A stretch of 64,000 nucleotides of DNA from CALITV01 sp964415795. GTDB taxonomy: Bacteria; UBP6; UBA1177; JAKLFG01. The notes under the pieces were generated by a model, which saw only the letters and a list, made by a program, of their open reading frames with translations, did no database searches and was not told the origin of the DNA. The position numbers and the translations under genes are program-made. The stretch covers positions 1-64,000 of the forward strand of contig CAYQBN010000008.1 of assembly GCA_964415795.1 (NCBI GenBank), written 5' to 3'. The first letter of the stretch is position 1, and every line of letters begins with the position of its first letter. Below, one piece after another: positions 24,493-34,249 of the stretch.

Positions 24493-27400
24493 CTACTTGA
24501 TCTCTTCGAGCAGCGCGCGTGCCTTCAGGAAATACTCGTCGGTAACCAGAAGTCCTTTGATAAGTTGCTGAAGAAGCTTACGCGCCCGGCTCTTGTCCGA
24601 CTCTTTCGCGCCGAAGGCATCCCAGTATATCGCTTTCGCCTTCGTGCTGATCGAGTCGAGACCGCCCTTTGCCGTCTTGTCATCGCGATTGAGATAAAGC
24701 GCCTGTACGAAAAGGTCACGCGCCGCCGCCAAATCGTTTTCGTTCAGTTTGTCCAAGCCTGACCGCGCGAACACATCGGCGAGCTGAGCCTCTATTTTCT
24801 TGGTTACCTCGGTAAGTTCCAAATCGCGTTTCGACTCGGTCTTATAAGCCTCCTTGTAACGCGATTGAACGACCTTGAGTTCCTCGGCCGCGACCGCATC
24901 AAGCTTCTTTTGATACTCCGCGTCGATCGCCGCCTTTTTCTTGCGCGCCTCTTCCTTATCTTTGGCCGCATCTTCCTCTCGTTTCATCTTCACGCGCTCG
25001 ATCTCGTCACGGAGCTTCTGCTCCTCTTCTTTCATCTTAGCTTGTTTCTTCTCCCAATCTTCCTTCTCTTTAGCCAAGATCGCCTGCCGTTTTTCCTTGC
25101 GTTTTTCTTTCTCGGCGAGCAGTTTGTCGCGTTGCGCCATCAATTCCTGTTTCTGTTTCTCTCGCTCGTTCTTTTCCTTTATCTCCATCTGCTCATATTT
25201 TTCGACGACTTTCTTCTTGGCTTCCTCGTAAGCCGCCGCTTCCTTCTCCTGTCGTTCACGCCATACCTTTTCTTTTTTCTGAGACTCCGCTTGGAATTTC
25301 ACCTTGGCATCGTCAAGCCTCTTCGCCCATTCGGCGTTCGCCACGGCGATATCGTTCTGAGATTTCTCTATCTCCTTGGTTAGATCGGCTATCCGTTGCC
25401 GGATACTGGCGGTACGATCATCGAACGCCTTCTTGCGGCGCCCCTTCTCTTCTTCCCAACGCTTGTACTCCTCGGAACGCTTCTTCTGCCGATCCGCAAT
25501 CTTGGCGTCCCGTTCTTTCTGCGCGTCGGCAATCGCCTTATCGATACTCTTCTTAAAGCGATCCTTTTCGGCGAGGAACGCCTTGTAACCTTTCTCGGCG
25601 GTCGCTTTTTGCGCCCTTTTCTCTTTCTCGAACTTCTTGTTCTCGTCCTGCAGGCGCTTATTTTCGTTGACATTCTTCATGTCGAGTTCGGTCATCTTCG
25701 TCTCGTAAGCCTCATCTATTGAAGCAACCGCCTTAGCGAGGACTTCATCTCGCGACTGTTCGTGCTTTTCAAGTGCTTTCGTGACCGCAGCCAGCTCGGC
25801 ATTCATCTTTTTGAGTTCCTTCGCCCGCTCCGCGTCGAGAGCAGCCATCTCCTTCTTGATGTTCTTGGCAAAACCTTTATCCAGCGCATCCCTTTCTTTG
25901 GCTGCTGCCGCTTTTGTCTTCGCAAGCACCGACGCCTTCTCGGCCTTTTCTGCGGCTAATTTTTTGATCTCAGATTGTAGCGCCGCCTTTTGCGCCGCAT
26001 ACTTCTCGCTGATCTTCTTAAGCTCCGCTTTCAATATCGCATCGAATCCCTTGGTTTGAGCAAGGACTGCTGCCTTCTGTTTTTCGAGATCTTCTACCTT
26101 TTGTTTCCCTGCAGCCTCTACGCCTTTCATTTTTTCTGCCTTATCGGCGAGGAGTGCCTTCTTCTGACCATCGAGTGCGGAAAGCCTCTCGGCAAACGGC
26201 TTGCGCGTCTCTTCCAATTTGTCTTTATCCACCTTCGAGCTTCGTTTCTCCCAGCCTTTTATCTCCTTGCGTACTGCGGCGATCTTAGCACTTATGGCAG
26301 CGATCTCGGCCGACATCTTGCCTTTCTCGGCCTTCGCTTCATTTTCGATCTTACCAACGAGCGCCGCTTTCTCTTCCTTGAGCGCCTTGATCTCGGCGGC
26401 CTTTTCGGCAAGGACCGCCGCTTGGCGTTGTTTTACCGACTTAAGAATCACCGTCACCTTTCTATCAATCTCGGCGGCACCAGCCTTGTGCGCCTTCTCA
26501 TCCTTTGCGGACTCGGCCTTTTGTGCCTTTATCATGTCGGCCACTTTCTTCTGATGAGATTTCAGCGCCTTTTCCTTATCCTCTTCAAGCGCCTTTATCT
26601 TCTTACGGATATCCAAGGTCTCCTTCGCCTTCTCCGCTTCGAACTTCTCCAGCTTCTCCTTATTTTGAGCAATCTGGCGTTCATAGCCCGACTTCTTCAT
26701 CTGGATAGTGCGGCTCGCCGACTCCTCGGTAAACTTCAGTTTACGCTCAAGTGAGGATTCGTCCATCTCTATCTTACGCATCGCTGCCTGATGTTCGCGT
26801 TCCGCCTTCGCAAGTTCCGCCTTGTTGTTCTTAAGTTCCGCCTTCTTGTCTTGGAACGATTGCATCTCATTGGTCTTCGCTACGCGAATGGCATCGAGGA
26901 GCTCTTGAATCTTGTTCACCTCCTCGACCTTCTTGTCTTCGAGCTCGGCGATCTCTTGGTTCATCTTGTCAACGATGGAATCCACACTGTAGGGCTGCAT
27001 CTGCTTCGCGTATTTTTCTTCAATGGAAGCAAGGTCCCGATTCAGTTTTTCTATCTGTTCGTCGAATGTCCTCGCTATTGAAGCTTCCTCTTGGCCAAGC
27101 TTCGCAAGCTCCTTACCAAAGTTCTCCTCTTTTTGAGCCGCCTCCTGTGCCTTTTTATCCAACTCCGCCTGCAAACGGGCACGCTCAGCCTCTGCCTCGC
27201 GCTGAACCTGCTCCTCAACCTTGGCGAGGCGCTCTGCATACTTGTTCTCAATGCCGCCTATCTTTTCTTCGATCTTGTTCGCTTCCTCCGCCTGTTTGGC
27301 ATCATACTTCGCATCAATCTCGGCAAGCCGAGCCTTCTTCTGATCGAGCTCGCCCAGAAGCGCCGATTCCTGCGCCATAAGCTTTTCTATTTCCTTGTTA

Positions 27401-29637
27401 ACGATGTCGCCCCAGTTCGCCTTTAGATTTTCGAGCGCCTCGGCAAGCTTGTTCTTTTCGGCTATGATGTTATCCTCTATCTTTGCGATTTTCTGCGAGT
27501 AGTCGTCCTCCATACGGGCCTTTATCTCCTCAAGGGCCGCCTTCTCACGGTCTATTTTCTCATCGAAGACGGCGACATTTTGGAGTGATGCCTCGTTCTT
27601 CTGGCGCAATTCGTTTTCCTTGGCATTCTTTTCCGCTTCTTCGGCATCGGCCGCCTTCGCGATGGCGTTCTGAATCTGAAGGATCTTCGACTCGTACTCT
27701 TGATCAAGTTTCGCAAGATCTTCTTCAGCCTTTGTTATCTGCTGGTCGAGCGCCTGCAGTTTCATTTCTTGGGCCTTAGTGATCTCACTCTCTTTCTTTG
27801 CTCTCATCTGCTCGGTTTCGTCACCGTGCTTCGCGATCGCCGCTTCGAGTTGCTGTTTTTTGGCAGTAAGATCCTTCAGCTTCGCTTGATATTCCTGTTC
27901 CGCCTTTTGCTGGGCCTGTGCCTTGTCAGTTTGGTACTTGGCGTCGATGGCGCTTCGTTCTTTTTCGATATCTTCTTGGAACTTGCCCATCTTCTCGGCC
28001 GACTTCGCCATAAATTCCTCGATCTCTTTATCGAACTTCGCGAGATCGGCCTGCCGCTTCGACTCCTCTTGATCATACTTGCCCAACTGGCTGTTGAGTT
28101 GGTCAAACTTTTTCTGGTACTCTTTTTCAACCTCAACGGCATATTTGCGGTCTTCGTCCTCATTCTTCATGCGGAGAGCCTCAAGCTCCGAGAGTTTAGC
28201 CCGCTCTGCCTTATCGAACTCGTCGTTCATCTGCTGCAACTTCTCGTTCTGCTCCGCCCGTTGGGCTTCCTTTTCCTTCCGCTTCTTTTCTATTTCGGCG
28301 ATCTTTTCGGCGACCTTCTTCCCCTCGGCATCTTCCCATTCTTTCTGCTTGTTGTAATAGGCATCTTTTTCTTCTTGGATCTTTTTGCGCGCCTCGCCAT
28401 ACTTCTTTTCGATCGCGTCCAGTTCCTTTTGCTGAGCATCTTCCCGCGCCTTGTTCGTCGTCTTGATGACCCCTTTCTCGCGTTGCTCGATCATGGTGAT
28501 CTGGCTCTCGAGCTTCACGATGTCCTGCTCGAGCGTCGAGTCATCCTTTTCCCACTGGTACTTAAGCCCTTGGACCTTCTCTTTGACAGCCTTTTCGGCC
28601 TCCTTCTGCATCGCTACGAATTCCTGTAGCTTCTTTTCTTTTTCAGCAATGAACGCTTCCCGTTCCTTGATACGATCGTTGACCCATTTATCTATCTCGG
28701 CCTGCTTATCGAGGCGCCATTTGCGTGCTTCCTCTATTTTTCTCTTGAACTGATTGTGAATCGAATCGACTGCCGCGAGATCATCTTCGTTGGGCTTCCG
28801 ATACACCGTGCGCTCGATCGGGACCTTTTGAATGACCATCAGCTTGTAGCCGGCGTCTCGGATCTGAGTGTCAAGCTCAAGGATGGCCTTGAGTACCCGT
28901 TCCGCCTTCGTATAGTCGCGCGATGAAACCGCATCTTCCGCGGCAGAAAGGCCCTTCTTTATATTGACGACATTTTCGTAGTAGCGTTTGGCATCTTCGT
29001 TCTGGCTGCACTTGCAGTTCATCTCATTTGCGGCACGATAGAAGGTCTCCTCGGCCCCGGAAAGATCGCCCTTCTTGTACAGCGTCATTCCCTTCTTTAT
29101 TTCTTCTTTGACCTCGGAATACGAATAGGTCTTCGAAGCACTCCCGGCGGAACGCCGCGAAGAAGAGGACGACTCCTCATCGGAAGAAGCACTCTTCGCG
29201 TATTTTCCCACCAGTTTGTTCACCGTCGCAAGCATCTTTGCCGCGATATCTTCCTCATCAGCATCGGAATCATATTCGATGCTGTCAGACCCCAGTTTCT
29301 TCCCCGACCCCGCGGTGAGGTACACCGTAATCGCTTCTTTCGTAAGTTTGCTCAGAAGGTAGTAATCCGCCTCGGCCTCCTTGGCGACTTTGAGCATGCA
29401 GGTAAGATCGTCCTTACATCTGGCCGCATCCTTAGGAGACAATTCTTTCTCGTAGCTAATCGCCTTGACCCCTTTTATCGAAGAGAGAAGCAATGAGAAG
29501 TTTTCGAATACCGCGGCGGCAGATTTCTCATCCGACTTTTTTGCGGCAATCGGCATGACGATCATCCGCTCTTGGGCAAGAAGCAGAGACGACGCAAGTA
29601 ACGTCACCAGCATTGACCAGAAAAGAGATCTTTTCAC
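24493..29637 (-). CDS. Giant secreted coiled-coil protein with TPR ends
   Basis: This 1714-residue protein has a signal peptide (1-21, ending LLLAQ). Residues 22-145 resemble the TolB-N/FlgO-like domain with a CKDDLTC pair (Cys74, Cys80). A Ser-rich linker (150-168), TPR-like helices (about 175-265), and an enormous Lys/Glu/Ala-rich coiled-coil (about 286-1610) follow. TPR-like helices (about 1615-1714, including LAAARDLFVQALYLN) close it. An unbroken helix of that length would span roughly 200 nm at 0.15 nm per residue. GTG start behind AGGAGG. It is the first gene of a unit with two other envelope proteins and has its own promoter. A periplasmic or surface scaffold is inferred; no family name is justified. 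Confidence 0.85.
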   Translation of the reverse strand: MKRSLFWSMLVTLLASSLLLAQERMIVMPIAAKKSDEKSAAAVFENFSLLLSSIKGVKAISYEKELSPKDAARCKDDLTCMLKVAKEAEADYYLLSKLTKEAITVYLTAGSGKKLGSDSIEYDSDADEEDIAAKMLATVNKLVGKYAKSASSDEESSSSSRRSAGSASKTYSYSEVKEEIKKGMTLYKKGDLSGAEETFYRAANEMNCKCSQNEDAKRYYENVVNIKKGLSAAEDAVSSRDYTKAERVLKAILELDTQIRDAGYKLMVIQKVPIERTVYRKPNEDDLAAVDSIHNQFKRKIEEARKWRLDKQAEIDKWVNDRIKEREAFIAEKEKKLQEFVAMQKEAEKAVKEKVQGLKYQWEKDDSTLEQDIVKLESQITMIEQREKGVIKTTNKAREDAQQKELDAIEKKYGEARKKIQEEKDAYYNKQKEWEDAEGKKVAEKIAEIEKKRKEKEAQRAEQNEKLQQMNDEFDKAERAKLSELEALRMKNEDEDRKYAVEVEKEYQKKFDQLNSQLGKYDQEESKRQADLAKFDKEIEEFMAKSAEKMGKFQEDIEKERSAIDAKYQTDKAQAQQKAEQEYQAKLKDLTAKKQQLEAAIAKHGDETEQMRAKKESEITKAQEMKLQALDQQITKAEEDLAKLDQEYESKILQIQNAIAKAADAEEAEKNAKENELRQKNEASLQNVAVFDEKIDREKAALEEIKARMEDDYSQKIAKIEDNIIAEKNKLAEALENLKANWGDIVNKEIEKLMAQESALLGELDQKKARLAEIDAKYDAKQAEEANKIEEKIGGIENKYAERLAKVEEQVQREAEAERARLQAELDKKAQEAAQKEENFGKELAKLGQEEASIARTFDEQIEKLNRDLASIEEKYAKQMQPYSVDSIVDKMNQEIAELEDKKVEEVNKIQELLDAIRVAKTNEMQSFQDKKAELKNNKAELAKAEREHQAAMRKIEMDESSLERKLKFTEESASRTIQMKKSGYERQIAQNKEKLEKFEAEKAKETLDIRKKIKALEEDKEKALKSHQKKVADMIKAQKAESAKDEKAHKAGAAEIDRKVTVILKSVKQRQAAVLAEKAAEIKALKEEKAALVGKIENEAKAEKGKMSAEIAAISAKIAAVRKEIKGWEKRSSKVDKDKLEETRKPFAERLSALDGQKKALLADKAEKMKGVEAAGKQKVEDLEKQKAAVLAQTKGFDAILKAELKKISEKYAAQKAALQSEIKKLAAEKAEKASVLAKTKAAAAKERDALDKGFAKNIKKEMAALDAERAKELKKMNAELAAVTKALEKHEQSRDEVLAKAVASIDEAYETKMTELDMKNVNENKRLQDENKKFEKEKRAQKATAEKGYKAFLAEKDRFKKSIDKAIADAQKERDAKIADRQKKRSEEYKRWEEEKGRRKKAFDDRTASIRQRIADLTKEIEKSQNDIAVANAEWAKRLDDAKVKFQAESQKKEKVWRERQEKEAAAYEEAKKKVVEKYEQMEIKEKNEREKQKQELMAQRDKLLAEKEKRKEKRQAILAKEKEDWEKKQAKMKEEEQKLRDEIERVKMKREEDAAKDKEEARKKKAAIDAEYQKKLDAVAAEELKVVQSRYKEAYKTESKRDLELTEVTKKIEAQLADVFARSGLDKLNENDLAAARDLFVQALYLNRDDKTAKGGLDSISTKAKAIYWDAFGAKESDKSRARKLLQQLIKGLLVTDEYFLKARALLEEIK

Positions 29638-29711
29638 GGGGCCCTCCTTAAGCGATGTATCTCTTCAAAATCTATAGCCATTTTCCGAACGAGCGATTCT
29701 CTTCGCGGTGC

Positions 29712-29740
29712 AGAATATCCGTCTGCCCTGAAAAAGTCAA
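29712..29740 (-). promoter_or_regulatory. Promoter for the giant coiled-coil operon
   Basis: On the minus strand TTGACT (29735-29740), 17-base spacer, TATTCT (29712-29717). The -35 is followed by a T tract, as at several other promoters here. It begins just after the stop of the upstream M23 gene. Confidence 0.65.
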
Positions 29741-29757
29741 CCTTTTTATGAACTTTG

Positions 29758-30831
29758 TCACCTGTCGGCCACCTTCTTTAGCAGCGTACGACTATCAATC
29801 ACCGTATCTTGCAGTTTCTTCAGTTCTTCACCTTGCAGATATTCGTAGAACGCGTCATGGAAAGCAAAAGGGTCGAGGAGCCGGGCCGAGGCACCAAGGG
29901 TGCTGACTTCGTAGTGGAGATGCGGAAACGGCGCCTTTCCCGTGTTTCCGGTCTTGCCTATGAGATCGCCCGTTTTCACCTCATGTCCCGGCGAAACAAG
30001 CACTTCGGACAAATGGAGGTAGCGGGCAGCGTGCACACCGTTTTTAGAGACGATCTCTACGGAGTATCCGTTGAAACGCGTCTGCCAGTTGGTGCGCGAT
30101 ATCCGACCGTCAAAGGTGGCATACACGGGTGTTCCGGTCGGCGTCTTAAAATCAACGCCTACCGGTTGAAGAGTGCGATCGTCCCGAAAGCCCGTTATTT
30201 GGACATGGTCACGCAACGGCGCGTTACGAAGGCGCTTTTCCAGAGAACGGCCATCCCCATAGAAGAAATGGGGATAAGCGCTCCGAGCAGGGCGGAACGA
30301 GTAGAGATCAATGAACTTGTTCAGCCGCTGAGAAAAATAGCTGACCGCGATGACCTCGAGCGAGTCGGGCATATCCTCGCGCGTCTTGAGTTCCTCGGGA
30401 GGGATCATCCGGAATACGAACGAAAGCGTGTCCCCTTGCAGGATCTCCTTCCTTAAGAGGAGGTCCCACATGAGAAGCCGTCCGATCTGTACCGAAAGGA
30501 TCTCGGCAAGACGCGGGAACTCATAGTGTTCGGCATAGCGGGCAAGTACCGGATCGTTGGCGAAGGTCTTGTAAAAGTTATCGGTGATGGTAAGCCACAC
30601 TGGGATCTTCTCCCCTACCGACGGCCCCGCGATGACGGGGGTTGCAGCCATGGGCTGAACAGAAGGCGCCGCCGTTTCTCCGGCGGAGACAGGTGAAGCT
30701 TCGTGGGAAGAGACTGGACGATCGTAACGCGCCGTAACGAGGGCGGCCACAAAAACGACATTAAGAAAGAACGATATCCAGAAGAGTCGCTTCCACCGTT
30801 TCACCTCGGGGTTGGAGAACAGGTAGGTCAC
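29758..30831 (-). CDS. Membrane-anchored M23-fold protein with a lost zinc ligand
   Basis: This 357-residue protein has a TM anchor (about 14-34), a helical and beta periplasmic region (about 75-205), and a C-terminal LytM/M23 domain (about 210-325). The fold motifs are present (GVDFKTPTGTPVYATFDG, YLHLS, PFPHLHYE), with Asp227, His273, His304 and His306. The first zinc ligand of the HxGxD motif is Pro223 (PVGVD). It should therefore be inactive as a peptidase and may act as an EnvC/NlpD-like activator of amidases. It overlaps the GT39-like gene by 4 bases as the last gene of the valS unit. Confidence 0.82.
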   Translation of the reverse strand: MTYLFSNPEVKRWKRLFWISFFLNVVFVAALVTARYDRPVSSHEASPVSAGETAAPSVQPMAATPVIAGPSVGEKIPVWLTITDNFYKTFANDPVLARYAEHYEFPRLAEILSVQIGRLLMWDLLLRKEILQGDTLSFVFRMIPPEELKTREDMPDSLEVIAVSYFSQRLNKFIDLYSFRPARSAYPHFFYGDGRSLEKRLRNAPLRDHVQITGFRDDRTLQPVGVDFKTPTGTPVYATFDGRISRTNWQTRFNGYSVEIVSKNGVHAARYLHLSEVLVSPGHEVKTGDLIGKTGNTGKAPFPHLHYEVSTLGASARLLDPFAFHDAFYEYLQGEELKKLQDTVIDSRTLLKKVADR

Positions 30832-32495
30832 CTCGCCCTCCGTAGGAGCGCTGAGAAGTAAACCGAGTCGGTCTCCGAAAGTTCGAGCGGCCGGGCCGTG
30901 TCGAACTCCCGGTAGAGATCGTATAATATCTGTTCGTTCTGTTTTTCATAGAAAAAAAAGGCGAAATCGGCCTCATGGATGTCGTTGGTTCCTCGGATGT
31001 CGGGACGTATGACACCTTCGCGCTGAAGATAGAGGAATGAGTTCCAGTTGAGTCCTTCGTAGTAACTCATCACGAAGAGCTTCGCTCCGCGCGGCGCGGC
31101 GGCGTTGAGAGCACGACAAAGCGGCAGGATATCATACCCCCAGAAATTCCGCTGCATGTAGAGATCAGCAGCACCCTGCGCACCGCCAATGAGGGCATTG
31201 TAGAACGCAGCGCCGTGCATCGCGAATTTCACATTCGGCACAATAAGCGCCGCAAGGGCGAGCGCTACGAGCCCAGCTTCTACGACGATGCGAGGCACGC
31301 GACGTGCCAATCGGGCGATCTCTCGGCATCCCTCATGGACGACTGCAAGCCCGGCGACGAGCAGGATCGGTTGACCGGTGAAGAAATGCTTGATCCCGCC
31401 GAAGATGGGGACCGAGGGAAGCGCGATGAGAAAGATGGGGAAAAGCGCTCCGACAAGGAAAAGTGCCCCGACATGCCGCTTGAGAGGGCCCTTCCTCGAC
31501 GAAAAGAGCCACCAGAGAAATAACGCTATCGCCGCGAAGAAGCAGACGAGTTGCGGTACCGGTGTCGTAAAGAAAGTCATGACCCATGGATAGGAGAAAG
31601 GGAAAGGGGCGACCGATAGTTCCTGCCCAAAATAGTAATTCGTGTAGTTAACGTGATAAGCGTGGAACGCGATATAGTCCTTCAACCTTCGCACCGTATC
31701 GTGCCATATCCACGGCCACGAGACAAAAAAGACCGGGAGAGAAACGAGCGGCATGAGATAGAACGGTAACGGCACGGCGCGAAAGAAGCCGAGGAAGCCG
31801 CGATGCCGGCGTTCGAGGTACCGGTACTGCGTAAAGTGGAAGAAAAGCCAGAGGACAACGAGAAGCGGCGGAATGAAATAGACATTGTGCTTGGTCGCCA
31901 TAGCGAAGCCGAAAAATACCGCGAAGAGTATGGCAACGCTGGTACGGCGAGATACCAGATACCATGCATACAGGACAAATGCAGCCGACCAGAAGAAAAG
32001 GATCGGGACATCGAAGCAGGCAAGGTGACTGTGGAAAAACATATGTGGCATCATGAAGAAAAGAGGCGGCGCGGCAACAGCAACGATGCGAGAGAAGAAA
32101 AGGCGGCCGAACAGATACAGCAGAAATGTGGTCAGCGCGGCGAAGAGCGCTGCCACAAGGCGTATCGAGTTCACGAAGGAGAGCACCTGCCACTTCTTGT
32201 GAAAGAGAAAATAGGAAAGACCGAAGAGATTCTTTACGAAGGTCGGATGCTCACTGTTGAACTCGAAGTAGCGACGTATCGTCTTATCCTTGAACGGCGC
32301 AGAAAGGTCGCCGCGCGCGATGCTGTCGAGCGAAAACTGAATATAGTCGGCGGTTATTTCGGCGGCACGCATGTAGAAACCCTCGTCACGAACGAGACCG
32401 ACGAGGTGTGAGGTCGCCATGATGACGACCGCCGTCAACGCGGCGAGCGTAAGCGAAATCGTCCAATCCCAGCGATCGAAACGGGCAATTATCAT
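30828..32495 (-). CDS. GT39/GT83-type integral membrane glycosyltransferase
   Basis: This 555-residue protein has about 11-12 TM helices and the look of the PMT/ArnT superfamily. An acidic DEG motif in the first periplasmic loop (VRDEGFYMRAAE) is the usual catalytic Asp-Glu site, followed by a FNSEHPTFVK segment matching the conserved (E/D)HPP-like motif. A soluble C-terminal domain follows (about 450-555). Such enzymes transfer sugars from polyprenyl-phosphate donors to proteins or lipids at the periplasmic face. The acceptor is unknown. It overlaps its neighbours by 4 bases on both sides. Confidence 0.8.
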   Translation of the reverse strand: MIIARFDRWDWTISLTLAALTAVVIMATSHLVGLVRDEGFYMRAAEITADYIQFSLDSIARGDLSAPFKDKTIRRYFEFNSEHPTFVKNLFGLSYFLFHKKWQVLSFVNSIRLVAALFAALTTFLLYLFGRLFFSRIVAVAAPPLFFMMPHMFFHSHLACFDVPILFFWSAAFVLYAWYLVSRRTSVAILFAVFFGFAMATKHNVYFIPPLLVVLWLFFHFTQYRYLERRHRGFLGFFRAVPLPFYLMPLVSLPVFFVSWPWIWHDTVRRLKDYIAFHAYHVNYTNYYFGQELSVAPFPFSYPWVMTFFTTPVPQLVCFFAAIALFLWWLFSSRKGPLKRHVGALFLVGALFPIFLIALPSVPIFGGIKHFFTGQPILLVAGLAVVHEGCREIARLARRVPRIVVEAGLVALALAALIVPNVKFAMHGAAFYNALIGGAQGAADLYMQRNFWGYDILPLCRALNAAAPRGAKLFVMSYYEGLNWNSFLYLQREGVIRPDIRGTNDIHEADFAFFFYEKQNEQILYDLYREFDTARPLELSETDSVYFSALLRRAR

Positions 32496-33397
32496 GGTGC
32501 CAAATACCCATTGAAGACGAAGTGCCGCGCTCCATCAAACCTAACCCAGAAAGCGAGGTCTATCATGCGAGCCCCTTCGGGAAGGACGACACGGTGACGA
32601 TACCGTTGCTTGATGCTCTCGTTCGTATAGCGAAGCATCGCCTGTCCATCCACCGAAACCGTCACTTCGACCGGTTGGCCTTTTTCCTCACGGTAGGCCC
32701 GTTCGAGGAATGCGGTGCTCAACACCAGTGTTCGGGCCCCCGCGGTGTTCTCGAACACGACATGGAGTGTTTTGTTGGTGTACGGGTGCGCCCAGAGCGC
32801 CTTTTGCCAGCGTCCCGCCATAAGGGTGTACTGGGGACCAACATATTGCCATTCCTGACGGCCGCACCGCCATCGTTCCCCTTCCCACGTACAGGGCGTT
32901 CGGCCACCCGCGTGATCAGTAAGATACACCTCTTTCGCTTCTCCGATCGCCTCGACAAGATCGAGGAGTTTGGTGGTCGCCACCGCAGACGATTGTGCTT
33001 TGACGACCAGCGCTTTGCCCGCCGGGAACCGTTCGAACTCCTTGAGACCGAATCTCTGCCGGATGCGGTTCCACCGCTCCTCCCCGTCAGTCACGAACCA
33101 GAGGTAGTTCGTGCCGTTGTTGTTGAGATCACCGATCTCCTCCGGCGTGAAGGCGTGGAGAGTGTACGAGATGTCGGTGATGCCATCACGCAAATAACGA
33201 GTGAATCCGATGTCCCAGTCGGGAGAAGGAAAAACGATGTCACCGGAGCGATATTCTCGGTTGAGTATCTCGGCGATCTTTGGTTCATCTTCAGCGCGGA
33301 ACCCGTTGCGGTCGGAAAAGAACAACCAAAAGACACCACTGAACAAGGTACCGGCAAGGAAAAGAAGGGAAAAGATTGTCGCGGCACGCCCCGGCAT
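32492..33397 (-). CDS. Single-TM periplasmic protein of unknown function
   Basis: This 301-residue protein has one N-terminal TM helix (about 7-26). The next 110 residues (RSGDIVFPSPDWDIGFTRYL, YLWFVTDG, RFGLKEFERF) resemble the C-terminal soluble region often seen in GT39-type enzymes. The remainder is beta-rich with two Cys (TPCTWEGERWRCG). It overlaps the membrane glycosyltransferase gene by 4 bases, so it is likely a partner subunit or a split-off periplasmic domain. I cannot assign a family. Confidence 0.65.
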   Translation of the reverse strand: MPGRAATIFSLLFLAGTLFSGVFWLFFSDRNGFRAEDEPKIAEILNREYRSGDIVFPSPDWDIGFTRYLRDGITDISYTLHAFTPEEIGDLNNNGTNYLWFVTDGEERWNRIRQRFGLKEFERFPAGKALVVKAQSSAVATTKLLDLVEAIGEAKEVYLTDHAGGRTPCTWEGERWRCGRQEWQYVGPQYTLMAGRWQKALWAHPYTNKTLHVVFENTAGARTLVLSTAFLERAYREEKGQPVEVTVSVDGQAMLRYTNESIKQRYRHRVVLPEGARMIDLAFWVRFDGARHFVFNGYLAP

Positions 33398-33400
33398 CGC

Positions 33401-34249
33401 TTATCGGGACTCGAGCGTCAGGTTGATGTCCACTGCAACGGCCGAGTGGGTGAGCGCACCGACCGAGATGAAGTCGGCGCCGAGACGAGAGAGGGCCGGT
33501 ATCCGTTCAAGCGTCACGCCGCCCGAGATCTCAACAAGCACCCGACCGTCGATGAGGGAGATCGCTTTTTTCATGGCGGTCATATCCATGTTGTCGAGCA
33601 TGATGATGTCGGCCTTCGCAGCGAGTGCCTCACGCACTTGCGCAAGGTCGGTGACTTCCACCTCCACCTGAAGGAGATGGTGCGCCGCGGCGCGGGCTCG
33701 CGCCACCGCCTTTGCTATCGAACCGGCAGCGGCGATATGGTTGTCCTTGATGAGAATGCCGTCGTCGAGGCCAAAGCGGTGGTTGGCGCCGCCCCCAATG
33801 CGCACCGCGTGCTTTTCCATCGTCCGCCAGCCGGGCGTCGTCTTGCGGGTGTCCACTATCTTCGTCTTCGACCTCTTGTCGATCACCGCGACATAGCGCC
33901 GGGTGAGGGTCGCCACGCCCGAGAGCCGCTGGAGAAAGTTGAGCACCGTCCGTTCGCCGGTAAGTATCGATCGCGCCGGGCCAGTAACGGTCGCGATAAT
34001 CTCTCCTTTCTTGAGTTCCTCGCCGTCGCCACGCATCAGAGAAACCTTCAGATCGGGATCGACGAGCGCATAGACGGCACCGACAAGATCGACGCCACAG
34101 AGAACGAGCGGCTCTTTGGCACGAATGATCCCCTTCCCCCGCGTCCGCTGGGGAACCGTCGCCTGCGTCGTGATGTCGCCGCGTCCGATATCCTCGGCGA
34201 GAGCCAAACGAATGAGCTCCGGATTCGCGTAGACGGGGAAGGAACTCAT
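33401..34249 (-). CDS. nadC: Nicotinate-nucleotide pyrophosphorylase (quinolinate phosphoribosyltransferase)
   Basis: This 282-residue NadC makes nicotinate mononucleotide from quinolinate and PRPP in NAD synthesis. Motifs are ALAEDIGRGDITT, the ERTVLNFLQRLSGVAT signature, KIVDTRKTTPGWR with the quinolinate-binding Arg/Thr, KHAVRIGGGANHRFGLDDG, IKDNHI, and the PRPP-binding end VEISGGVTLERI and ISVGALTHSA. It overlaps valS by 4 bases and is 3 bases from the next gene. nadA and nadB are not in the window. Confidence 0.95.
   Translation of the reverse strand: MSSFPVYANPELIRLALAEDIGRGDITTQATVPQRTRGKGIIRAKEPLVLCGVDLVGAVYALVDPDLKVSLMRGDGEELKKGEIIATVTGPARSILTGERTVLNFLQRLSGVATLTRRYVAVIDKRSKTKIVDTRKTTPGWRTMEKHAVRIGGGANHRFGLDDGILIKDNHIAAAGSIAKAVARARAAAHHLLQVEVEVTDLAQVREALAAKADIIMLDNMDMTAMKKAISLIDGRVLVEISGGVTLERIPALSRLGADFISVGALTHSAVAVDINLTLESR

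Noticed and set aside
24865..28629. Several hydrophobic plus-strand frames (Leu/Phe-rich, looking like membrane proteins) opposite the giant coiled-coil gene
   Set aside because: Reading Lys/Glu/Ala codons backwards yields Leu, Phe and Arg codons, so the apparent TM proteins are an artefact of the coiled-coil composition.
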